Origin: Trinickia dabaoshanensis | Lineage (GTDB): Bacteria; Pseudomonadota; Gammaproteobacteria; Burkholderiales; Burkholderiaceae | Direction of reading: 5' to 3' | DNA: 64,000 nt | Assembly (NCBI RefSeq): GCF_002879885.1 | Contig: NZ_PNYA01000010.1 | Location: forward strand, 161,245 to 225,244 | In this document: one piece after another, positions 9,946-18,622 of the stretch | Layout of the letters: each line of letters starts with the position of its first letter | How positions within the stretch are numbered: the stretch's first letter is position 1 | Program-made: the position numbers and the translations under genes | Notes under the pieces: generated by a model | What the model was told of the DNA's origin: nothing | Database searches by the model: none | Seen by the model: only the letters and a program-made list of their open reading frames with translations

Positions 9946-10233
9946 ATGGCGACGTATAGGCAGTTGACCGAGCAATTGGCGAAGGTGCAGGCGCAAATGG
10001 AAGCGGCTCGTGAAAAAGAGCTTTCCGCCACGATCGATCAAATCAAGGAGCAGATCGCGGAGTACGGCATTACGGCCGAGGAGCTGGGTTTCACGAGCAA
10101 GCGTACGACGTCGCGTAAAACGGGCGGTCTTCCGCCGAAGTACCGCGATCCCAAGACCGGCGCCACCTGGAGCGGTCGTGGGCGAGCGCCGGCATGGCTC
10201 GGCAAGCGGCGCGAGAAGTTTCTCATTCAGTAG
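9946..10233 (+). CDS. H-NS family histone-like nucleoid protein
   Basis: Nucleoid-associated protein of 95 residues that would silence AT-rich DNA. Residues about 1-45 form the helical oligomerisation region. The C terminus holds the H-NS DNA-binding block KYRDPKTGATWSGRGRAPAWL. A strong AAGGAGG ribosome-binding site precedes the ATG. It is followed by a very stable terminator hairpin. Similar multi-copy H-NS-like genes are common in Burkholderia. Confidence 0.92.
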   Translation: MATYRQLTEQLAKVQAQMEAAREKELSATIDQIKEQIAEYGITAEELGFTSKRTTSRKTGGLPPKYRDPKTGATWSGRGRAPAWLGKRREKFLIQ

Positions 10234-10266
10234 TACTCAGCGGTTCTCGGCGCAGAGCGGCGCCGT

Positions 10267-10310
10267 CGTAGTCGAACGAAAAGCACGCTTTTGCTTTTCG
10301 TTCGACTACG
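10267..10310 (+). terminator. strong hairpin terminator after the H-NS-like gene
   Basis: An 18-base perfect inverted repeat (CGTAGTCGAACGAAAAGC and its complement) with an eight-base loop, followed by GTTTCGTTT. Located 34 bases after the stop codon. Confidence 0.8.
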
Positions 10311-10360
10311 GTTTCGTTTAGCATCGCAGCCATCCACAACAATTCGAAATCCGGAGAGAC

Positions 10361-11638
10361 ATGGCTTCGATCGCGCGAAACCTTTTGGGCATGGCCGCCC
10401 TATTGGCGATTGCCTTCGCCTTTTCCACGAATCGCCGCGCCATCCGGCCGCGCACCGTCGTCACGGCGTTGCTCGCGCAGGTCGCGATCGGTGCATTCGT
10501 GCTGTTCGTACCGTTCGGTAAGGTGGTGCTGGCCGATATGGCGGCGGGCGTCAATCACGTTCTCGATTATGGCAACGCCGGAATCGAATTCTTATTCGGC
10601 GGTCTCGTCCAGTCCAAAATGTTCGCCCTGTTCGGGGACGGCGGATTCGTATTCGCCGTGCGCGTGCTGCCGGCAATCATTTTCGTGACCGCGTTGATTT
10701 CCGTCTTGTACTACCTTGACGTCATGCGGTGGATCGTGATCGTTCTCGGCACGCTCTTTCACAAGCTGCTCGGGGTGTCGAAGCTCGAATCGTTCTCCGC
10801 GGTGACGACGATCTTTCTGGGGCAAAGCGAGATGCCGGCGGTCGTGAAGCCGTTCGCGCGCGATATGACGGGAGCGGAATTGTTCGCGGTCATGTCGAGC
10901 GGGATGGCGGCCGTCGCCGGTTCGGTCTTGGCCGGCTATGCGGGGCTCGGCGTGCCGATCCAATACCTGCTTGCCGCCTCGTTCATGGCGGTGCCGGGCG
11001 GCTTGCTATTCGCGAAGATCATTCATCCCACGACCGAGCCGAGTCGTGTCCAACTCGAGCATCTGAGCTTCGAGGAGCGCCGCCCGGCGAACGTGATCGA
11101 GGCGGCGAGCTCGGGGGCCGCGGTCGGCTTGAAGATCGCCGTCATGGTTGGCGCGATGCTGATCGCATTCGTCGGACTCATCGCACTCCTAAATGGTTTG
11201 GTCGGCGGTATCGGCGGCTGGTTCGGTCATCCCAACGCGTCGATGCAATCGATCCTCGGCAGCGTCTTCGCGCCGCTCGCCTATTTGATCGGCGTGCCGT
11301 GGAACGAGGCCATGGTGGCCGGCAATTTTCTCGGCCAGAAAATCATTCTCAACGAATTCGTCGCCTATGCCTCGCTTTCGCCGTATTTGAAGGATACGGC
11401 GAGCGTCGCCGCGGCGGGACTGCAAGTGCTGACGCCACGCACGCTCGCGATTCTTTCGTTTGCGCTGTGCGGATTCGCGAACTTCGCGTCGATCGCCGTG
11501 CTGACGGGCGGATTTAGCGCCGTCGCGCCCGAGCGCCGTTCGGAAGTCGCGCGTTACGGACTGCGTGTCGTATTGGCCGGCACCCTATCGAACCTGATGA
11601 GTGCGACCATCGCCGGTATGTTTTTAACCTTCCATTGA
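10361..11638 (+). CDS. concentrative nucleoside transporter (CNT/NupC family)
   Basis: Inner-membrane nucleoside symporter of 425 residues with many hydrophobic segments. The conserved CNT block FLGQSEMPAVVKPFARDMTGAELFAVMSSGMAAVAGSVL is present, as is the later GNFLGQKIILNEFVAYASL region. First gene of a salvage operon with cdd (42 bases downstream) and a nucleoside hydrolase. A GGAGAG ribosome-binding site precedes the start. Confidence 0.95.
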   Translation: MASIARNLLGMAALLAIAFAFSTNRRAIRPRTVVTALLAQVAIGAFVLFVPFGKVVLADMAAGVNHVLDYGNAGIEFLFGGLVQSKMFALFGDGGFVFAVRVLPAIIFVTALISVLYYLDVMRWIVIVLGTLFHKLLGVSKLESFSAVTTIFLGQSEMPAVVKPFARDMTGAELFAVMSSGMAAVAGSVLAGYAGLGVPIQYLLAASFMAVPGGLLFAKIIHPTTEPSRVQLEHLSFEERRPANVIEAASSGAAVGLKIAVMVGAMLIAFVGLIALLNGLVGGIGGWFGHPNASMQSILGSVFAPLAYLIGVPWNEAMVAGNFLGQKIILNEFVAYASLSPYLKDTASVAAAGLQVLTPRTLAILSFALCGFANFASIAVLTGGFSAVAPERRSEVARYGLRVVLAGTLSNLMSATIAGMFLTFH

Positions 11639-11680
11639 TCGCCGAAAAGAGAGAATCGGCGAGCTTGAACGAGGGATCCC

Positions 11681-12070
11681 ATGACATTGGAACAATTGCT
11701 CGAAAGAGCGAAAACCGCACGTGAGCGGGCCTATGCGCCGTACTCGAAATTCAAGGTGGGCGCGGCCTTGCTGACCAAGGACGGGCGCGTGTTCGACGGC
11801 TGCAACGTCGAAAACGCCTCGTACGGGCTGTGCAATTGCGCCGAGCGCACGGCGCTGTTCAGCGCGATTGCGGCCGGGTGCCGGCGCGACGAGTTCGCGG
11901 CGCTCGCCGTGGTGGGCGATACCGATGGGCCGATTGCACCGTGCGGCGCTTGCCGCCAGGTCATCATCGAACTGGGCGGGCCCGACCTAACGATCAGGCT
12001 CGGCAATTTGCGCGGCGATACGCGCGATACGACGGCGCGCGAGCAACTGCCCGATGCGTTTTATCTTTGA
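11681..12070 (+). CDS. cdd: cytidine deaminase
   Basis: Zinc enzyme converting cytidine and deoxycytidine to uridine and deoxyuridine. The 129 residues match the short tetrameric class. Zinc and catalytic residues are visible as CAE (Cys53, Glu55) and PCGAC (Cys88, Cys91). It sits between a nucleoside transporter and a nucleoside hydrolase, forming an import-deaminate-cleave pathway. Eight bases separate its stop from the next start. Confidence 0.96.
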   Translation: MTLEQLLERAKTARERAYAPYSKFKVGAALLTKDGRVFDGCNVENASYGLCNCAERTALFSAIAAGCRRDEFAALAVVGDTDGPIAPCGACRQVIIELGGPDLTIRLGNLRGDTRDTTAREQLPDAFYL

Positions 12071-12078
12071 GCTCGAGC

Positions 12079-13038
12079 ATGCATAAAGTCATCTACGATA
12101 CGGACCCCGGCGTCGACGACTCGATGGCGCTCGTATTCCAAGCGCTGCATCCCGAGATCGAATTGCTCGGCGTCACGAGCGTATTCGGCAACGCGACGAT
12201 CGACACGACGACGCGCAATGCGCTGTACCTCGTCGAGCGATTCGCGCCCGGCGTGCCCGTCGCGCGCGGTGCGGCCGCGCCGCTCGAGCGCGAGGCTCCC
12301 GCGCCTATCGGCTGGATTCACGGCGACGACGGTCTCGGCAATACGGGCCTGCTGCCGCAAGGGCAAGCCGCGCTCGACGCGCGGCCCGCGCATCGTTTCA
12401 TCATCGATACCGTGCGCGCGCATCCGGGCGAGGTCGCGCTCGTTGCCGTGGGGCCGCTGACGAACCTCGCGCTCGCGCTCGAGGAAGATCCCGGCATCGC
12501 GGGTCTCGTCAAACAAGTCGTCGTCATGGGCGGCGCGTTCGGCACGAACGGCCGCAACGGCAACGTATCGCCCGCGGCGGAGGCGAACATGCTCGGCGAC
12601 CCGCATGCGGCCGATATCGTGTTCGGTGCACCGTGGCCCGTGGCCATCGTCGGCTTGGACGTCACCGAAAACACGATCATGACCACCGGCTACCTCGCGA
12701 AGCTGCGCGACGAAGCCGGAGAGAACGGACGCTTCGTTTGGGACGTGTCGCGCGACTACGAAGCGTTCCATCGATCGAGCGCGGGGCTCGAAGGCATCTA
12801 CGTGCACGATTCGTCCGCCGTTGCTTATCTGCTCGCGCCGCAGTTGTATCTGACGCGCAGTGGGCCCGTGCGCGTCTTGACCGAAGGCATCGCGGCCGGT
12901 CACACCATTCAAAAGCCGATCGGGTTCGCGGCGCCCGCGCCTGCCTGGGACGGGCGGCCCGCATGCGAAGTGTGTGTCGGTGTCGATAGCGCGCGAATGC
13001 TCGAACTCTATGCGCGTACTTTGAGCGGCACGCTTTAG
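12079..13038 (+). CDS. nucleoside hydrolase (IunH/Rih family)
   Basis: Cleaves ribonucleosides to base and ribose. The 319 residues begin MHKVIYDTDPGVDDSM, holding the calcium-binding Asp cluster DTDPGVDD. Later motifs VAVGPLTNLALAL and VVMGGAFGTNGRNGNVSPAAEANMLGDPHAA are family-typical. Coupling with cdd and a CNT transporter suggests uridine or inosine as substrate; specificity is inference. Last gene of the operon. Confidence 0.95.
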   Translation: MHKVIYDTDPGVDDSMALVFQALHPEIELLGVTSVFGNATIDTTTRNALYLVERFAPGVPVARGAAAPLEREAPAPIGWIHGDDGLGNTGLLPQGQAALDARPAHRFIIDTVRAHPGEVALVAVGPLTNLALALEEDPGIAGLVKQVVVMGGAFGTNGRNGNVSPAAEANMLGDPHAADIVFGAPWPVAIVGLDVTENTIMTTGYLAKLRDEAGENGRFVWDVSRDYEAFHRSSAGLEGIYVHDSSAVAYLLAPQLYLTRSGPVRVLTEGIAAGHTIQKPIGFAAPAPAWDGRPACEVCVGVDSARMLELYARTLSGTL

Positions 13039-13228
13039 GCGATTCGGCGCCGTCCGAGAGCACGCGATCCAGCCCGCGTTGGCCTGCTCCCGAAAACACT
13101 CACCTCAAAGGCATTGAGCCGCCCATCGGACCGCCTCTACACGGTGCTTTGGGCAGTCTCCTAATCCCCACTCCCGCAAACCCTCACCTTTCGAACGATC
13201 AAAGCGTAAAACGGCGAGCGAGCCGCGA

Positions 13229-14011
13229 TTACCGTTTTGCGCTAACGCGCGCAGTGCGTTTGCGTGCCGGGGGCGCGCTCGGCGTAGGTTTGCTCGGGGC
13301 CGGCGCGGCAGGTGGTTGGGCAGCCCACATGCGCAGCAGGGCCCGCGTGTTCGAGAACACCGTTTGTTTGACGAACTCGATCTTTTCCGCATCGAGACTG
13401 GCCCATCCGAACAGCAGCAAGATGCTGCGCGGTGCCGTGTGGAACAGCATGAACTGTCCGTGCAACGAAACGAGGCGCATGATCGTCAGCGGGTCGTCGG
13501 GCGGCATGCCGCAAATCTTCCCGATGAGTTTCGTGGCGACACTGTTCATTGGGCGCCGCACGCGCTGCTGAATGATCTCGGTCGCGATAGGCGGTTCTTG
13601 TCCGCCTTGTTCGCGCACGAAAAACAGCTTCAGCGTCGGCGCTTTCGAGGTCTCGAACGCTTTGTCCATCATGACGCCTTGCAAATCGACGAACGCCTCG
13701 ATGAGCACCGATACATCGTCGGTCGACTCCAGCGTCTGCGCCGTATTGCGTACCACCGGTTCGAACTTCTTCCACGCTTCGTCGGCGAGATGCTCGGCGC
13801 ACGCGCGATACACGCCTTCCTTGTTCTCGAAGTAGTACTGCAACGCCGGCGCGTTGACGCCCGCTTTGGCCGCGATATCGCGTGTCGAAGCGGCGAGGAA
13901 CCCATGTTCGCCGAATAGCTCGATGGCGGCTTGGATGATGCGAAGGCGAGTTTCCTCGCCGCGCGCGTAGCCTCCCTCGGTCGAGCGGCGAGGGCGCTTC
14001 GTCTCGGTCAT
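13229..14011 (-). CDS. TetR family regulator, CecR/CerR type
   Basis: Repressor of 260 residues. N-terminal helix-turn-helix: RIIQAAIELFGEHGFLAASTRDIAAKAGVNAPALQYYFENKEGVYRA (about 22-70). The C-terminal domain resembles the CecR type (MRLVSLHGQFMLFHTAPRSILLLFGW) and is followed by a basic Pro/Ala-rich tail. Divergent from the three-gene efflux operon, whose promoter overlaps an inverted repeat, so it most likely represses that operon and itself. Confidence 0.92.
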   Translation of the reverse strand: MTETKRPRRSTEGGYARGEETRLRIIQAAIELFGEHGFLAASTRDIAAKAGVNAPALQYYFENKEGVYRACAEHLADEAWKKFEPVVRNTAQTLESTDDVSVLIEAFVDLQGVMMDKAFETSKAPTLKLFFVREQGGQEPPIATEIIQQRVRRPMNSVATKLIGKICGMPPDDPLTIMRLVSLHGQFMLFHTAPRSILLLFGWASLDAEKIEFVKQTVFSNTRALLRMWAAQPPAAPAPSKPTPSAPPARKRTARVSAKR

Positions 14012-14063
14012 GACGTCGATTCCTTTCTAACGATTACGGCGGTGTGCGTCAGAAATATATCAC

Positions 14064-14091
14064 TTGACACATTTCTTCCAACTGGAATAAT
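14064..14091 (+). promoter_or_regulatory. sigma-70-type promoter of the efflux operon with operator-like inverted repeat
   Basis: A perfect -35 TTGACA (14064-14069) and a 5/6 -10 AATAAT (14086-14091) are separated by 16 bases. Within the spacer lies TTCCA-AC-TGGAA (14076-14087), a likely binding site for the divergent TetR protein. The predicted start of transcription is about 35 bases before the first gene. Confidence 0.62.
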
Positions 14092-14133
14092 TGTGGCCGA
14101 ATCAATTTCCCCTCATGACGGGACACCGGAAAC

Positions 14134-15273
14134 ATGTCAACGACAACCGATGCGCGGCCACGCGGCCAGACGCAACAAGAGAGCGATGGCGCGCCGCGGC
14201 GCGCGCGCAATCGCGGCTGGCTGATCGGCGCGCTGATCGTCGCGCTCGTAGCCGGCATTGCCTGGGCCGCGCACTGGTGGACGGTCGGGCGCTTCATCGA
14301 GAGCACCGACGATGCGTATCTGCAAGCCGATAGCGTGACCGTCGCTCCGAAGATCAGCGGCTACGTCACGCAAGTCTATGTGCGCGATAACGAGACGGTG
14401 GCCGCCGGCGCGCCGCTCGTGCGGCTCGATACTCGGCAGTACGAAGCATCGCTCGCTCAGGCGCAAGCCACCGTCGATGCACGCGAGGCCGATCTGGCTC
14501 GCGCTCAGGCCGATTTGAAGCAGCAACAGGCGGGTGTGGTGCAAGCGCAGGCGCAAGAACAAGTGGCTCGCGTCGCGGCGCGCCATGCCCAAGACGACGT
14601 GACCCGTTACGCGCCGCTTGCGGCCACCGGCGCCGAAACGAGCGAGCGGCTGGCGAGCTTGGTGAGCACGCGCGATCAGGCGCGGGCGACGGTCGAGGCC
14701 AACGCTGCCGCCGTGCGCTCCGCGCAGACGCAAGTCGATGCCACGACGGCGCAAATCGCGCAAGCTCGCGCGCAAGTCGAAGCGGCGCGCGCGAGCTTGC
14801 GGCAAGCGCAACTCGACGTGAACGACACGACGCTCTATAGCCCCGTGGCAGGCAAGATCGGCGACAGGTCCGTGCGCGTCGGGCAGTACGTGCAGCCCGG
14901 CACACGTTTGCTCACCGTCGTACCGGTGCAAAGCGTCTATTTGGAAGCGAATTTCAAGGAGACGCAAATCGGCCATATGCGTCCGGGCCAAAGCGCGACG
15001 CTGCACGTGGACGCGCTGCGCGGCATCGATCTACATGGCGTCGTGGATAGCTTCGCACCAGGCACCGGGGCGCAATTCGCATTGCTGCCGCCCGAGAACG
15101 CGACCGGCAACTTCACGAAGATCGTGCAGCGGGTGCCGGTGCGGATTCGCGTCGATGCGGGACCGCAAACGCGCGCGCTGCTGTTGCCGGGCTTGTCGGT
15201 GACGGTCGACGTCGATACGCGTACGGCGCGCGGCGACGACCGGCGCTTGGCCGAAGAGAACGCGCATGGCTAA
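14134..15273 (+). CDS. EmrA-like membrane fusion protein (HlyD family)
   Basis: Periplasmic adaptor of a tripartite drug efflux pump, 379 residues. One N-terminal membrane helix (LIGALIVALVAGIAWAAHWW, about 30-49), then a lipoyl/barrel-sandwich half (ISGYVTQVYVRDNETVAAG). A long coiled-coil hairpin rich in Ala/Gln follows, then the second half and beta-barrel (YVQPGTRLLTVVP). Its 3' end overlaps the start of the MFS gene by 8 bases, indicating translational coupling. Confidence 0.94.
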   Translation: MSTTTDARPRGQTQQESDGAPRRARNRGWLIGALIVALVAGIAWAAHWWTVGRFIESTDDAYLQADSVTVAPKISGYVTQVYVRDNETVAAGAPLVRLDTRQYEASLAQAQATVDAREADLARAQADLKQQQAGVVQAQAQEQVARVAARHAQDDVTRYAPLAATGAETSERLASLVSTRDQARATVEANAAAVRSAQTQVDATTAQIAQARAQVEAARASLRQAQLDVNDTTLYSPVAGKIGDRSVRVGQYVQPGTRLLTVVPVQSVYLEANFKETQIGHMRPGQSATLHVDALRGIDLHGVVDSFAPGTGAQFALLPPENATGNFTKIVQRVPVRIRVDAGPQTRALLLPGLSVTVDVDTRTARGDDRRLAEENAHG

Positions 15274-16867
15274 CGCCGCATCGCCTTCAGCGGGCGCCGC
15301 CACGCCAAGCCAGCCCGAGCGCGCGAGCGCGATCGATTGGATCGCCGTGGCCGCGGGCTCGCTCGGGGCGCTGATGGCGACGCTCGACATCTCGATCACG
15401 AACTCGGCGCTGCCGCAGATTCAAGGCTCGGTCGGGGCAACGGGAACGGAAGGCACGTGGATCTCCACGGGCTATCTGATGTCGGAAATCGTCATGATCC
15501 CGCTCGCCGCGTGGCTCACACGCGTGTTCGGGCTGCGCAACTTCTTGCTAACGAACGCTGCGTTGTTCATGGCGTTCTCGATGGTCTGCGGCTTATCGCA
15601 CTCGCTCGAATGGATGATCATCGGGCGGGTCGGTCAAGGGTTCACGGGCGGTGCGATGATCCCCACCGCGCAAACGATCATCCGTACGCGCCTGCCGCGT
15701 TCGCAGCTCGCCGTCGGCATGACGATCTTCGGCCTCATCGTCATGCTCGGGCCGCTGCTCGGGCCCGTGCTCGGCGGATGGCTTGCCGAGAACGTGTCGT
15801 GGAAATGGTGCTTTTTCATCAATCTGCCCGTGTGCATCGCGCTGCTGGCCCTATTGATCGCGGGCTTGCCGGCCGATCGGCCGCATTGGCACGACTTCGT
15901 CAACGCCGATTGGATCGGCATCGTGGGGCTGTCGATCGGCCTGAGTTCGCTCACGCTGGTGCTTGAAGAGGGGCAGCGGCATCAATGGTTCGAATCGAGC
16001 GAGATCGTGATTTTCTCGGCCGTTACGCTGCTCGGCTTCGTGTTGATCGGCATTTCGCAGTTCGTCGCGGTCAGACCGATCATGCGGTTGGCGCTCTTTC
16101 GCAATGCGCGTTATGCGAGCGTCATCGTGATCGTCTTCACCGTGGGCGCGGGGCTCTATGGCGTGGCCTACCTCGTGCCGCAGTTCTTGAGCCTCGTCTC
16201 GGGTTACAACGCGGAGCAGTCGGGCAACATCATGTTGCTCTCGGGCATCCCGGCGTTCCTCATGATGCCCGTGCTGCCGAGACTGCTCGGCAAGGTCGAT
16301 TTCCGCGTGATGGTAACGAGCGGGCTCGTTTGTTTCGCCGTCAGTTGCATGTTCGATACGAGCTTGACCGCGCAGAGCGCGGGACACGATTTCGTCTGGT
16401 CGCAACTGCTGCGCGGCGTGGGTCAGATGCTGGCGATGATGCCGCTCAATCAAGCCTCGATGATGGCGGTGTCGCGCGAAGACTCGGGCGATGCGGCGGG
16501 CTTGTACAACATGGCACGCAATCTCGGCGGGTCGGTGGGTCTGGCCGTCATCGGCGTCGTCATCGATCGGCGCAACGCCTACCACGTCGCCACGCTGCGC
16601 GAGTCCGTCACCGCGAATTCGTCGATCGGCCAGGAACGGATCGCGGCCAGCGCGGCGAATTGGCTCGCGCAAACCGGCGATGCCGCCTACGCGAAGATGC
16701 AAGCCCTTGCGCAACTGGCGGGGCAAATCCAGCAGCAGGCCTTGGTCATGACGTACTCGGAGACGTTCTATCTGCTCGCGCTCGCGCTGCTCGTCTGCAT
16801 TCCGCTCGCGTTGTTGTTGAAACGGCCGGCTTCGATGCCGGGCAACCCGCCGCCGGCGGGGCACTAA
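15266..16867 (+). CDS. EmrB/QacA-type MFS drug exporter (DHA2 family)
   Basis: Fourteen-helix proton antiporter of 533 residues that works with the upstream adaptor and downstream outer-membrane channel. The DHA2 signature region is visible: LDISITNSALPQIQG, the motif GRVGQGFTGGAMIPTAQTII and GPLLGPVLGGWLAE. Long hydrophobic segments run to the C terminus. Substrates cannot be inferred beyond hydrophobic toxic compounds. Confidence 0.94.
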   Translation: MANAASPSAGAATPSQPERASAIDWIAVAAGSLGALMATLDISITNSALPQIQGSVGATGTEGTWISTGYLMSEIVMIPLAAWLTRVFGLRNFLLTNAALFMAFSMVCGLSHSLEWMIIGRVGQGFTGGAMIPTAQTIIRTRLPRSQLAVGMTIFGLIVMLGPLLGPVLGGWLAENVSWKWCFFINLPVCIALLALLIAGLPADRPHWHDFVNADWIGIVGLSIGLSSLTLVLEEGQRHQWFESSEIVIFSAVTLLGFVLIGISQFVAVRPIMRLALFRNARYASVIVIVFTVGAGLYGVAYLVPQFLSLVSGYNAEQSGNIMLLSGIPAFLMMPVLPRLLGKVDFRVMVTSGLVCFAVSCMFDTSLTAQSAGHDFVWSQLLRGVGQMLAMMPLNQASMMAVSREDSGDAAGLYNMARNLGGSVGLAVIGVVIDRRNAYHVATLRESVTANSSIGQERIAASAANWLAQTGDAAYAKMQALAQLAGQIQQQALVMTYSETFYLLALALLVCIPLALLLKRPASMPGNPPPAGH

Positions 16868-16885
16868 AGCTTTTAGGCTACGACT

Positions 16886-18352
16886 ATGTCGATCCGTCGT
16901 TCTCCGCGGCTGCTTGCCGCGTCTTGTACCGCACTCGCGCTATGCGCGCTATCGGCCTGCACGGTTGGGCCCGACTATCGCGGCGCGCCGCCCGTCGCGG
17001 CCGACGCGATCAAGGCGGGCGCGTTCGTGCGTGCCCCGGGCGCGGGTGTCGTCGGCACTGCGCCGGCGCTCAACGCGTGGTGGCGTCAACTGGGCGATCC
17101 GCAACTCGACGCGCTCGTCGAGGCGGCGCTCGCCCACAATCCGGACGTCCATGTGGCGCAGGCGCGTTTGCGCGCGGCGCGCGCGCAACTCATGCGTACG
17201 CGCGCGGACGAGTTGCCGAAGGTGTCCGCCGATGCGGCCGCGGTGCGTATGCGCAGCCCCGATCTCTCGGCGCTGAGCTCGAACGGCAACGGCGGCAACA
17301 CGGGCCGCGGCCCGTTGCAGCTCTATACGGCGGGGCTCGACGCATCGTGGGAGATCGATCTGTTCGGCGGCACGCGGCGCTCGATCGAAGCGGCCGCCGA
17401 TGAAGCCGAGGCGCTCGACGCGGACCTGGCCGATACGCAGGTATCGCTCGCGGCCGAGGTGGCACAGGCCTATATCGACTTGCGCGACGAGCAGCAACGT
17501 CTCGTGCTGGCCCAACGTTCGGCCGAACTGCAGCAGCAGATGTTGACGCTGACGCAGCAGCGGCGCGCTCATGGAACGGCCGCCGATGTCGACGTCGAAC
17601 GCTTGGCGGGGCAAGTGCAGACCACGCGCGCCGCGCTCGTCCCCCTGGACCAGCAGATCACCGAATCGCTCGATCGGCTGGCGGTCTTGACCGGGCAGGC
17701 GCCGGGCGCGCTCGATACGGAACTGGCCGGGGCGCGGCCGTTGCCCACGCTGCCCGCGACGGTGCCGGTGGGGGACGCCGCGGCGCTGCTGCGTCAGCGC
17801 CCCGATATCCGGGCGGCCGAACGGCGCCTGGCGTCGAGCAACGCGCAAATCGGCGAGCACGTGGCCGATTATTTCCCGAAGATTTCGCTGCTCGGCGATC
17901 TGGGATTTACCGCGGCCGACCCGGGGCACTTGTTCCGGAAGACGAATTTCTCCTGGCTCGGCGTGCCGTACCTGCAGTGGAACGTGCTCGATTTCGGGCG
18001 TGTGACTGCCGATGTTCGCTCGGCGCAGGCATCGCGCGACGAGGCCGGCGCCCGTTACGAGCACACGGTGCTCGCGGCGCTCGAGGATGCCAATTCGGCG
18101 TTGTCGCGCTACGGGCATCAACGCGAGCACGTCGTTCGATTGGAGGAGGTGGATGCCTCTGCGCAGCGCGCGTCGACGTTGATGCGGCAGCGTTATGGCG
18201 CGGGCGTGGCGACGGCGATAGACTTGCTCGACACCGAACGGACGCAGTTCAGCGCGGAGCAGGACGTGATAGCGGGCCGCGCGCAGTTGATCGAGGACTT
18301 CATTCAACTGCAAAAGAGCCTGGGCCTCGGTTGGCAAACGCAAGCGAGCTGA
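16886..18352 (+). CDS. outer-membrane efflux lipoprotein (NodT/OprM family)
   Basis: TolC-type outer-membrane channel of 488 residues. Signal peptide with lipobox LSAC, then the family start TVGPDYRGAPP. Two long coiled-coil repeats carry the paired motif of the family (WWRQLGDPQLDALVEAAL and RPDIRAAERRLASSNAQIG). It lies 18 bases after the MFS gene and completes the tripartite pump. Confidence 0.95.
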   Translation: MSIRRSPRLLAASCTALALCALSACTVGPDYRGAPPVAADAIKAGAFVRAPGAGVVGTAPALNAWWRQLGDPQLDALVEAALAHNPDVHVAQARLRAARAQLMRTRADELPKVSADAAAVRMRSPDLSALSSNGNGGNTGRGPLQLYTAGLDASWEIDLFGGTRRSIEAAADEAEALDADLADTQVSLAAEVAQAYIDLRDEQQRLVLAQRSAELQQQMLTLTQQRRAHGTAADVDVERLAGQVQTTRAALVPLDQQITESLDRLAVLTGQAPGALDTELAGARPLPTLPATVPVGDAAALLRQRPDIRAAERRLASSNAQIGEHVADYFPKISLLGDLGFTAADPGHLFRKTNFSWLGVPYLQWNVLDFGRVTADVRSAQASRDEAGARYEHTVLAALEDANSALSRYGHQREHVVRLEEVDASAQRASTLMRQRYGAGVATAIDLLDTERTQFSAEQDVIAGRAQLIEDFIQLQKSLGLGWQTQAS

Positions 18353-18622
18353 GCTATCGTGTTGCGTCGGCAGCTTTTACAAACGATGTAATTTGGATAC
18401 GCCGTGCTCCATGAACCCATGGCTTTCGATTGGCTATCACGGCCTTCGAAGCCATGCGGCACTGCAAAAAAATTATAAAAAAGTCAGAAGACAATCAGCG
18501 TTTTAATCATGCGAATGCCTGGCCTGGCGCGCTTGGCGCGGGGTGCTGCATTTTTTTGAAATAATTTCGACCTTTCCCCGGAATACTTTGTTCGTAGGCT
18601 AGTGCGGCTAGAGGAGAAGCGC
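18353..18622. other. AT-rich intergenic region before the glycosyltransferase
   Basis: A hairpin with ATGGCTT and AAGCCAT arms lies near 18419-18457 and may end the efflux operon. From about 18463 to 18600 the sequence is much richer in A and T than its surroundings, with A tracts. That suits a promoter for the polysaccharide gene and possible H-NS binding. Confidence 0.4.

Noticed and set aside
16949..18343. Minus-strand ORF of 464 codons
   Set aside because: Antisense to the NodT/OprM-type lipoprotein gene, which has a lipobox and family motifs.
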